Assembly: GCA_000934455.1 (NCBI GenBank)
Contig: KN882654.1
Coordinates: 80,120 to 104,228, forward strand
Origin: Apostichopus parvimensis
Taxonomy: Eukaryota > Echinodermata > Holothuroidea > Aspidochirotida > Stichopodidae
Length of the DNA: 24,109 bases
Direction: 5' to 3'
Shown here: positions 1-10,600 of the stretch, piece by piece
Layout of the letters: each line of letters opens with the position of its first letter
Numbering within the stretch: position 1 is the first letter of the stretch
Made by a program: the position numbers and the translations under genes
The notes under the pieces: model-generated
The model's database searches: none
Told to the model about the DNA's origin: nothing
The model's input: the letters and a program-made list of their open reading frames with translations, nothing else

Positions 1-744
1 AGTTTGGACCAAGATATTGTAACCTTTCTCTAAGAACATGCAACCAATGGGGATCTTCAGTGTTACTCAAAGGGGGCTGTCGTATCGGTCTCAACCGTGC
101 CATAGATAATGCTCTGGGTTCTACTTCACATGATCTATCCTGTTTACAGAATCTCCAAAGGTTTTGTGTAGTGAGCTGTAACATATCTCAATCTTAGTGC
201 TAATTATGTTGTTGATATGTTTTGTCACTTAGTTAACTTCTCTGTATTTATGTTGTTAAGAAACAAATAAATGAATGATTGTAAATATGTCTCCCATAGA
301 TCTCGTCTTCAAAAGTTACAAGAAAAATAGCAGCTATTAGTCCAGTGTATTCCATTCTGGCGACTTGAATATATTTCTAGTGACGACGCTCAAAGCTCAG
401 TTCATTGAATTTGATTTGAAAATAACTCAAAGAAGCTTGAATCTGATTGGTTGACGACCAGACATGTGTCAAGTCCCCAAACCAACAGTGGACGACATTT
501 CGTTTCTAAAATGTGCTGTTTATGATATATGTCAAACCATTTTATGTTAGTTTGAATTATGTCACACTATGTGTGAATTATGAAATGTGCAGGTACTTTT
601 GCCCAGAAGTGTCCATCAGAGATTCCTCAAAGGAATTCTCAGCGATTTTCAGAGCCTGCAGCAGCAGCTTATGATTTTGTGGAACGAGAAAGGAATGATG
701 TGATAGTGCCTTCTGATTTAGAGTGTGGCTGGGATCCCCATTAA

Positions 745-1041
745 GGAGTGTTAGCTCAGTGGTTAACGCCGGTGCCTTTCAATCATAAGGTACAGAGGTG
801 GAGTCACTCCAAGATTAATGTATGTAGTCCAGTTACAGAGTTGTTGACAATTGACAATTCATAATCATGGAAGTTAAATATGAATCTAAGAGACTGACTT
901 CGGTCAGCTTACGGTTTTGATAAGCCAATGATGGCTTCTTCGCTAGTTCCTGCTTGCAGGAGGATCTAACATACATACATACATACATACATACATACAT
1001 ACATACATACAAACATACATACATACGCACATACATACATT
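745..1041 (+). mobile_element. tRNA-derived SINE, copy 1
   Basis: The tRNA-like head is 745-810, with acceptor-stem arms GGAGTG (745-750) and CACTCC (805-810), an A box TTAGCTCAGTGG and a degraded B box AGGTGGAGTCA. A body with three hairpins follows (894-907, 922-937, 948-961), then a CATA/ACAT repeat tail (about 968-1041). It lies antisense within the duplicated - strand gene, in the last intron. No clear target-site duplication is visible. Confidence 0.8.
968..1041 (+). repeat. (CATA)n microsatellite, SINE tail
   Basis: About 17 CATA units with AAAC and CGCA interruptions form the 3' tail of the SINE. The same array is at 4913-4986 with the same interruptions. Confidence 0.9.
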
Positions 1042-3887
1042 GCAAGGGTTTCATACAAAACACTATATATATTTTGCAAATGTTTCAAAATGATTTTTGC
1101 ATAGTACCTGGATATTTTGCCTTCTTCTTGTACACAATTCAAAAGAATATCCAAGTCGCACAAATCTGAGATTTTTCGTTTAGCGGTACTGATTGGCGGG
1201 ATAGCCTCATCACCTGTGAAAGCAAAAAAAAGGACCAATTAGCTACAGAACACATTCGACTGTGCACATAGAACAAAATAATTAGTCTGAAACAATGGAG
1301 GAACAAAGAGAACAAATTTGGACCACATTCGCTTATAATACCAATGTGCTCTTAATTGTAAACCATGAAAACTATAAAAAAGTCATCTTTGATGCAGTTT
1401 AACAAATTAGATAACTAATTAAACACTTAAAGTGATGTCAAAATAAATTACATAATTAATTGTTGTCAATTTGCCAGGTTACTGGATGAAAAAAAAACAA
1501 CGGTCTACCTTTGAGGGCCACTTTTGTTTGTTTGTGTAGCCTGGCTCTCTCCTAAATAACACAATAGACTGATGATGCTAGCATTTTCTGTTCAAATGTT
1601 CAAACATTAATTCAATGTTCATTGACTTTCCATCATAGACACCAATTACAATCTATATAGTTAATGTTAAAAGTGGCTTAAGATTTTCTTTGGATCCATT
1701 TAAAATGTACAATTTCATTAATTACATACATGCTTATTCAGTTTCGTTCCACCAATCAGGTTGAAACATGAAAATGCATTTTGCATCAATTTTTACGAAG
1801 AGACAGAACTGACATTCAAGCTAAATGTGGTCTACGTAGATTTTCCACTCTGCAACGACAGGCATGAAGAACGAGTAGGCTATTGTTAGGAGAGCAAAAC
1901 TGCAATTCAAAGTATGTGGTGCTTCTCTCAAACTGTGTTAGAATTTTCAGTTACTAACTTTGTCTGATACAAATCATCTTACAAAATTAGTTTGTAAAAC
2001 CTAGATGTTGTTAATAATACCAACCATTATGCATAAGCTCCAAAATCTACCAGGAGGCTGCCATACTACGCCAGTAGTATAAGTTAACAGTCTTTAAGGG
2101 TAAGATGTGTGGGTATTTTCGGCACGATGTAAACCAGAGGTGACCTTGACATTTGTTACTTACCCATTTCTGACTCGGAGGAAAATACCTGTCCCTCATC
2201 CTCGATTTCCTCTACCTCCACATCAGAGTCCAGAACCATCTTGGGCGTTGTGATGGTCTTCATATTCCCAATGGCTTTCTTCTTGAGCTCCTTGCCTGAT
2301 CTTGGTTTTTTCACTAGACTGGATTTGACCTTATTTCCACGTGCCTTAGGAACACTGGTACTGCCTTTCTCTAAGCCTTTAGCTTTGTTGGTATTCGGCT
2401 TGACAGCGACCTTCCAGTTGGTCACCGTAGAAGGGGATGGTGATGACATATTAGAACGAAGTTGGGCTCTTGACTTGGCTAGTAAATCCTGATGAATGGA
2501 AATTGAATAGAAGTAGAATGAAAAAAAAAACTCAGGACTGCACAGGAATCATTAGCAGCTTTATCATCATCACTTATTCAATTTTTGGGCAATTAGTAAT
2601 TAAAGCATGACTCTGTTTTGACATTTGGATTAGAATACTTCTCTGTTGCATCAAGGGTGAAATAATCTATTCTGTGAAGTGAAATGCCTATATGCACACT
2701 TATATTGCATTGTGACTTTAAATTGAAAGGTGGTACTGTATGCAAGTATACAATGTGTACTACAGTAGATTCTCATATTGATTATCAGAGTATCCAGGAT
2801 ACCAACTTGAAAGCCAACAGGCTTGCTTATTTCTTCCTTCATTTTATATGATATGAAAATGTCAAAACTTGGACTTTCTACATGAAAGGACATGTGACTA
2901 CTGAATAGTTAAATTTAATAGAGAAGTAGTCCCTGTAGAATATAAAGGTAGCAAAAATGATCCGTATTATGAGTAATTTTCATAAGTCAGGTTTTAAAAG
3001 TAACATCATCAGAAATTCCAAACAAAGAGTTCTTTATGCTCTTTCATGGATGGTCAGAGTTCAGACATAATCCACGTTTGATGTTTGATGTTTGATGAAG
3101 GGGTCACATGACATCTCACCTGACCAAAACTCTCACACTACATTAACGAACGACATCTTGCAAGTTTGAAGATAGGAGGAGTGTAAGAAACACTGAGCGA
3201 CTTTCACAATTTTGCAAGGTCTTCATAATCATTGTGGTTATATTTTCACAAGATTCATATCAAGAAGCCTGTGCACAATGAAAATAACTTAGTCATCGGT
3301 ACATACCAGAGTTCTATCGAGAGGAGACATTCCTCCGAGCTTTCTCTGTAGCTTAGCTAATTTCTTAGCTTCTTCTTCATTGGCCCCTTCTTCGAGGCAC
3401 TCGCTACCCTCATCAACATCTCCAATTTCTGAATTGGTCTGTTTCCTGGAACGTCTGCTGCTGCTGCTACTGCTACTGCTGTTCGCTTTCCTTTCCGATA
3501 TTTTTTCCGGCGTTACCAATTTGTCCACGGTCTGACTTGTTTCTCTCCGAGATAAATCCCCGACATTGGCGATCCCAGAGACAGATGATGTTTGAGAGTC
3601 TTCTTCGTCACCTTCAGTTATTTGTTCTTTAGATGTTCTACTTAGTTTTGTTGGCTTTCCAGTAGTTTTATTTATTGTTTTTGTCTTTCCAGTCGATCTT
3701 ACACTTCTACTCCTTCGACCACCAGATTTACTTGAAGATCTCTTGCCGTTGCCAGAGGTTACAGATTTATTTTCTATATCTACCTGGTCTCTTCCTAGAC
3801 TTTCAATCACTCCTGACTCACTGTGAAGTCTACTTCTTACAATATCACTTCTATTCCTGTCTCTTAAATCTAGCGGAGACATTCCCT

Positions 3888-4056
3888 CTGTCGTATCGGT
3901 CTCAACCGTGCCATAGATAATGATCTGATATGATCATAAATGAATAGTTTGGACCAAGATATTGTAACCTTTCTCTAAGAACATGCAACCAATGGGGATC
4001 TTCAGTGTTACTCAAAGGGGGCTGTCGTATCGGTCTCAACCGTGCCATAGATAATG
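3888..4056. repeat. 35-base direct repeat at the duplication junction
   Basis: A 35-base block starting CTGTCGTATCGGTCTCAACC occurs at 3888-3922 and again at 4022-4056 (and at 77-111 in copy 1), 134 bases apart. The first occurrence lies directly on the junction between the truncated exon 4' and the second unit, followed by 23 unique bases. It overlaps the end of exon 4' by the two bases CT. Confidence 0.85.
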
Positions 4057-4129
4057 CTCTGGGTTCTACTTCACATGATCTATCCTGTTTACAGAATCTC
4101 CAAAGGTTTTGTGTAGTGAGCTGTAACAT
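3902..4129 (-). other. Exon-like open frame, no assigned gene
   Basis: This minus-strand frame contains a protein-like run, NTEDPHWLHVLRERLQYLG, after a fair acceptor (TTCTGTAAACAG at about 4101-4090). Part repeats at the left edge of the window (184-1). It could be a further 3' exon of the - strand gene or an unrelated fragment. Its phase does not join exon 7 or exon 8 of my model, and I recognise no family. Confidence 0.25.
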
Positions 4130-4522
4130 ATCTCAATCTTAGTGCTAATTATGTTGTTGATATGTTTTGTCACTTAGTTAACTTCTCTGTATTTATGTTG
4201 TTAAGAAACAAATAAATGAATGATTGTAAATATGTCTCCCATAGATCTCGTCTTCAAAAGTTACAAGAAAAATAGCAGCTATTAGTCCAGTGTATTCCAT
4301 TCTGGCGACTTGAATATATTTCTAGTGACGACGCTCAAAGCTCAGTTCATTGAATTTGATTTGAAAATAACTCAAAGAAGCTTGAATCTGATTGGTTGAC
4401 GACCAGACATGTGTCAAGTCCCCAAACCAACAGTGGACGACATTTCGTTTCTAAAATGTGCTGTTTATGATATATGTCAAACCATTTTATGTTAGTTTGA
4501 ATTATGTCACACTATGTGTGAA

Positions 4523-4673
4523 TTATGAAATGTGCAGGTACTTTTGCCCAGAAGTGTCCATCAGAGATTCCTCAAAGGAATTCTCAGCGATTTTCAGAGC
4601 CTGCAGCAGCAGCTTATGATTTTGTGGAACGAGAAAGGAATGATGTGATAGTGCCTTCTGATTTAGAGTGTGG
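4523..4673 (-). CDS. Putative last exon 8 of the - strand gene, next to a SINE
   Basis: The acceptor GGATCCCAG leads into 49 codons and TAA in the phase left by exon 7. The peptide contains LLLQALKIAENSFEESLMD, which looks helical. The acceptor has little pyrimidine tract of its own; the SINE head that begins 14 bases upstream brings CTAAC and CTCC. No AATAAA or ATTAAA follows on this strand within 600 bases, so the exon may be followed by others, perhaps through the AAAA|GTACCT donor-like site. The copy is at 578-728. Confidence 0.45.
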
Positions 4674-7600
4674 CTGGGATCCCCATTAAGGAGTGTTAGC
4701 TCAGTGGTTAACGCCGGTGCCTTTCAATCATAAGGTACAGAGGTCGAGTCACTCCAAGATTAATGTATGTAGTCCAGTTACAGAGTTGTTGACAATTGAC
4801 AATTCATAATCATGGAAGTTAAATATGAATCTAAGAGACTGACTTCGGTCAGCTTACGGTTTTGATAAGCCAATGATGGCTTCTTCGCTAGTTCCTGCTT
4901 GCAGGAGGATCTAACATACATACATACATACATACATACATACATACATACATACAAACATACATACATACGCACATACATACATTGCAAGGGTTTCATA
5001 CAAAACACTATATATATTTTGCAAATGTTTCAAAATGATTTTTGCATAGTACCTGGATATTTTGCCTTCTTCTTGTACACAATTCAAAAGAATATCCAAG
5101 TCGCACAAATCTGAGATTTTTCGTTTAGCGGTACTGATTGGCGGGATAGCCTCATCACCTGTGAAAGCAAAAAAAAGGACCAATTAGCTACAGAACACAT
5201 TCGACTGTGCACATAGAACAAAATAATTAGTCTGAAACAATGGAGGAACAAAGAGAACAAATTTGGACCACATTCGCTTATAATACCAATGTGCTCTTAA
5301 TTGTAAACCATGAAAACTATAAAAAAGTCATCTTTGATGCAGTTTAACAAATTAGATAACTAATTAAACACTTAAAGTGATGTCAAAATAAATTACATAA
5401 TTAATTGTTGTCAATTTGCCAGGTTACTGGATGAAAAAAAAACAACGGTCTACCTTTGAGGGCCACTTTTGTTTGTTTGTGTAGCCTGGCTCTCTCCTAA
5501 ATAACACAATAGACTGATGATGCTAGCATTTTCTGTTCAAATGTTCAAACATTAATTCAATGTTCATTGACTTTCCATCATAGACACCAATTACAATCTA
5601 TATAGTTAATGTTAAAAGTGGCTTAAGATTTTCTTTGGATCCATTTAAAATGTACAATTTCATTAATTACATACATGCTTATTCAGTTTCGTTCCACCAA
5701 TCAGGTTGAAACATGAAAATGCATTTTGCATCAATTTTTACGAAGAGACAGAACTGACATTCAAGCTAAATGTGGTCTACGTAGATTTTCCACTCTGCAA
5801 CGACAGGCATGAAGAACGAGTAGGCTATTGTTAGGAGAGCAAAACCGCAATTCAAAGTATGTGGTGCTTCTCTCAAACTGTGTTAGAATTTTCAGTTACT
5901 AACTTTGTCTGATACAAATCATCTTACAAAATTAGTTTGTAAAACCTAGATGTTGTTAATAATACCAACCATTATGCATAAGCTCCAAAATCTACCAGGA
6001 GGCTGCCATACTACGCCAGTAGTATAAGTTAACAGTCTTTAAGGGTAAGATGTGTGGGTATTTTCGGCACGATGTAAACCAGAGGTGACCTTGACATTTG
6101 TTACTTACCCATTTCTGACTCGGAGGAAAATACCTGTCCCTCATCCTCGATTTCCTCTACCTCCACATCAGAGTCCAGAACCATCTTGGGCGTTGTGATG
6201 GTCTTCATATTCCCAATGGCTTTCTTCTTGAGCTCCTTGCCTGATCTTGGTTTTTTCACTAGACTGGATTTGACCTTATTTCCACGTGCCTTAGGAACAC
6301 TGGTACTGCCTTTCTCTAAGCCTTTAGCTTTGTTGGTATTCGGCTTGACAGCGACCTTCCAGTTGGTCACCGTAGAAGGGGATGGTGATGACATATTAGA
6401 ACGAAGTTGGGCTCTTGACTTGGCTAGTAAATCCTGATGAATGGAAATTGAATAGAAGTAGAATGAAAAAAAAAAACTCAGGACTGCACAGGAATCATTA
6501 GCAGCTTTATCATCATCACTTATTCAATTTTTGGGCAATTAGTAATTAAAGCATGACTCTGTTTTGACATTTGGATTAGAATACTTCTCTGTTGCATCAA
6601 GGGTGAAATAATCTATTCTGTGAAGTGAAATGCCTATATGCACACTTATATTGCATTGTGACTTTAAATTGAAAGGTGGTACTGTATGCAAGTATACAAT
6701 GTGTACTACAGTAGATTCTCATATTGATTATCAGAGTATCCAGGATACCAACTTGAAAGCCAACAGGCTTGCTTATTTCTTCCTTCATTTTATATGATAT
6801 GAAAATGTCAAAACTTGGACTTTCTACATGAAAGGACATGTGACTACTGAATAGTTAAATTTAATAGAGAAGTAGTCCCTGTAGAATATAAAGGTAGCAA
6901 AAATGATCCGTATTATGAGTAATTTTCATAAGTCAGGTTTTAAAAGTAACATCATCAGAAATTCCAAACAAAGAGTTCTTTATGCTCTTTCATGGATGGT
7001 CAGAGTTCAGACATAATCCACGTTTGATGTTTGATGTTTGATGAAGGGGTCACATGACATCTCACCTGACCAAAACTCTCACACTACATTAACGAACGAC
7101 ATCTTGCAAGTTTGAAGATAGGAGGAGTGTAAGAAACACTGAGCGACTTTCACAATTTTGCAAGGTCTTCATAATCATTGTGGTTATATTTTCACAAGAT
7201 TCATATCAAGAAGCCTGTGCACAATGAAAATAACTTAGTCATCGGTACATACCAGAGTTCTATCGAGAGGAGACATTCCTCCGAGCTTTCTCTGTAGCTT
7301 AGCTAATTTCTTAGCTTCTTCTTCATTGGCCCCTTCTTCGAGGCACTCGCTACCCTCATCAACATCTCCAATTTCTGAATTGGTCTGTTTCCTGGAACGT
7401 CTGCTGCTGCTGCTACTGCTGTTCGCTTTCCTTTCCGATATTTTTTCCGGCGTTACCAATTTGTCCACGGTCTGACTTGTTTCTCTCCGAGATAAATCCC
7501 CGACATTGGCGATCCCAGAGACAGATGATGTTTGAGAGTCTTCTTCGTCACCTTCAGTTATTTGTTCTTTAGATGTTCTACTTAGTTTTGTTGGCTTTCC

Positions 7601-10600
7601 AGTAGTTTTATTTATTGTTTTTGTCTTTCCAGTCGATCTTACACTTCTACTCCTTCGACCACCAGATTTACTTGAAGATCTCTTGCCGTTGCCAGAGGTT
7701 ACAGATTTATTTTCTATTTCTACCTGGTCTCTTCCTAGACTTTCAATCACTCCTGACTCACTGTGAAGTCTACTTCTTACAATATCACTTCTATTCCTGT
7801 CTCTTAAATCTAGCGGAGACATTCCCTCTAGTCTCCTAAGATGGACCTCACTTATGTCCTTTATTGGAGGATTTACAGTGCCAGCTTCTGTATCCACATC
7901 CCCATCTTCATCTGAAGAGTCATCTCGTCCGCTCCGCACATTCTCGTCCACAGATTCCGACGGATCTTCGTCTCCACGTTGGACGTGCACTGATGTTCTT
8001 GATGCACTATTGCCGACTATTTGAGCACTGGCACCATTTGGAACCTGTTCTGGAAGGCCCGACTCATTTTCTATTTCTGACTGCGGTGTCCTTCGCCGCC
8101 TCGATCTTACGAGAGGTGAAGACAACGCGGCTTGAGCGGCTTCGGCATCCTTCGACAGAACTGACACTTCCTTCGTTCCACTCGGAGAAGGGTGAATTGA
8201 CGCTGGTTTTCCCCGTTTAATACTGTCACCTTGTCTCGATTTCTTCTTTGTTGGCAAAACTTTAGCAGGATGGATTTCGTCGTCACTAGTTACCACCGAA
8301 TTGTCACGACGGTTCTCTCTGACGGACTCTGGTTTTTCATGTGCTGACTTCCTGAAAGACCTTGTTAGATTCCCGACTCTTGAATTGGTCTTCGGAGATA
8401 TGTTTTCACAGTCTGAAGAATTCTGTGCAGACTGTCTACCACTGATGGTCTGCATATCCTTGGTAGCCACTATGAAGGTCAACAGAAACATTTTAGAATT
8501 TAGAAATGCTATATATATATTGCACAGTTTGTTTCATTATAAAAGAAATACAGTACTGTATGCAAATTACATTATGTTACAACAATACTACAATGCTGTA
8601 CCACTTCAATGCTGAAAAATAGGTTTGTTTGGGAAAAGTGTGTAGGGTAATCAATCAGTCTGGTTTTTATGTTTGAAGTCAAACTTGACTAAGTAGTCAA
8701 GTTAAGGACTAACCTTGAAAAGGGATCTAAGCATAAGAAAGCATCAACAGAACACTAGCAGCAATGGAGATAGCTAGTCACTTTGTCCACTTTTAGCACA
8801 AAGGTAATGACTTATTAGAGGTTTAAGTGTTGGGAGGCTTCACATAGTTTTCGAAATGTATATGGGAACATGTCTGGGGATATAGAAGTCTTCAGCTTTG
8901 AGGGCTCAGATACAAATCAACATTTCTTGGATCCATTGAATTCTGACATGTCCAGGACTTGAAGTTAAGACTGAGCAAACAAACTTCCAACAAGGCGTAC
9001 TTGATCTCTTTGCTATAACTCAGCTAATTCCATGACCACTGGAGGAGCTCTAAGACGATACTGAGGAGGATGGGGTTTAACCAGACACCCATCATTGTGC
9101 ACCCTGACAGATGTCTAAGGTACTGAAGCAACCCTATTACTGTACCTTCATCTTGACGGCTGGTATCATGGTTAGGTGGATGACTTGTTGTTAAAACTTG
9201 AGACTTGCTGGTGCCACTTCTACTTTTGGATGCTTTCGACCGCTTTCTAGTGCCAACCTTAACAATTAGAAAAAAAGCTATGTATAACTACAGGTTCAAC
9301 ATACAGGATTGCCTCATGTTTCTCCAAACATCCTCCAATTGGGGTAATAACATTATTCAGACAGCACTTATTACTGCCCTTTCTTAATAATAATATTAGG
9401 AGTTTTCATGTCCACAAGGATTGTTAGATTCATATTGTTGAATACCATGGCAGAAATAACTTTATATACAAATAACACATACTGTACTGCATATATCATA
9501 TATGAGGCATTTATTACCAGCTGCATACATACAGCCTGGTTCACAGATCTACTGTAGGTAGTACGTCCTCCTTTAATAATCTGGAGCAATATCCCCCCCC
9601 CCCCCACATATGTGTACATTGCACATGAACAGTCTTTGAAAGTTCTGACATACAGCATTTTTAAGAAAGTTGCAAGGTGAGCACTGCTAAATGGACTGCA
9701 AAAATAGAAAATGAAAAACTGGTGATTAAATTTCCATGTGGAACTCAGCAAATGAAGAAGCAAGAACTGAGTTGTTTCAGAGTAATTCAAGATCGAATCA
9801 CTAAGTATTAATTAATTATTAACGTAAAGATTCCATACAATCCATAGCAAATTAATTGTTGAGACTACTAACTCTGTCTTGTTTAGGGGCCATACCCGTC
9901 ACTATCAGCTGCAAACAACTGTTAGAAACCATATTGCATGGCAAGTCAGTAAAGCAACTCTTTACCTTTTTACCACCATGTTCTGTTCCCTTTGCAGTTC
10001 TTGGTGGACTGCGTTGATTGATTTTGTCATAACTTATATGAAATGCTCGAACTTTTGTTGTTCTCTTCCTGTAGAAAAAGGAATTAATTCAAGTTGATTA
10101 TTAATCTGAATATACAACTGATTTCTCTGACAAGGAATTAGGGCAATTCCACTATTACTAGCGTTTCATTTTTTATGTTTGGGGACACTTTGGTATCATA
10201 AACGAGGGGTTTGTCATCTTAGATTTGTTTTACAGAAGGCACATAATTGTCCAGGCCTAAACTAAGGATTGAATGAAATTACAGAAGCTTTTATGTACAG
10301 ATAAACATGTCGGTTATTTAAACAAGCCCTAGTCAAAAGGATCCTCTTGCTAAAAGAACTCAGAGAAAGATGAGCAAAATGTGGTGGGTATTTCCTATCT
10401 ACTGTACTAATACCAGTTTAGGATACCTTCAAAATCAATAAAAATGATGAAATGTATGGTTACTAATGCTATGGGCAGTTTGTCCATACATAATTGCATT
10501 TGGCTGTTTACCATATAGCTACAGTACAATATAACTTTAGAAGTTGCCGGCCTGATATCTGATGCTGAATGATATAGCCTAGTATAGTCAGTATTGCAAA

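Larger units (their letters stand above)
578..3890 (-). pseudogene. Truncated tandem copy of the - strand gene (exons 4' to 8)
   Basis: Exons 3890-3307 (3' part of exon 4 only), 2488-2164, 1544-1509, 1213-1108 and 728-578 repeat the 7253-7830 and later exons of the full gene. The copy keeps all donors, all acceptors except that of exon 4, and an open frame, so it looks young. It lacks the promoter, exons 1-3 and the exon 4 acceptor. Upstream of the break, the frame of exon 4 stays open for about 14 codons to a TGA at 3936-3934. It could be silent, be read as extra 3' exons of the gene upstream, or not exist if the assembly is wrong here. One coding change (Asp to Glu, T/A at 3778 versus 7718) and two extra serines separate it from the full gene. 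Confidence 0.7.
1..7830. repeat. Direct tandem duplication, unit about 3.9 kb
   Basis: Positions 1-3890 match 3946-7830 almost base for base. The offset is 3945, becoming 3946 after an A run (10 versus 11 A at 2521 and 6466) and 3940 after a 6-base difference in the Ser codons. Substitutions seen: 800/4745 (G/C), 1901/5846 (T/C), 3778/7718 (A/T). Identity ends with CCCTCT at both right ends. The left end of copy 1 lies beyond the window because the match reaches base 1, so more units may follow to the left. Confidence 0.95.

Noticed and set aside
745-810. A tRNA gene at the SINE head (also 4690 and 24059)
   Set aside because: It lacks a sound anticodon and T arm and is followed by the SINE body and tail, so it is tRNA-derived but not a tRNA gene.
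833-1238. Open frames on both strands reading YVCMYVCM or THTYIHTY, repeated at 4778-5183
   Set aside because: They come from the CATA tail of the SINE. Only the part at 1108-1213 (5053-5158) is kept, as exon 7.
7864-8615. Plus-strand frames of 118 and 104 codons
   Set aside because: They are shadows opposite exon 4 of the - strand gene.
9371-9790. 139-codon minus-strand frame
   Set aside because: It lies in intron 2, crosses a 13-C run (glycine run) and a TA-rich stretch, and has no conserved-looking segment.
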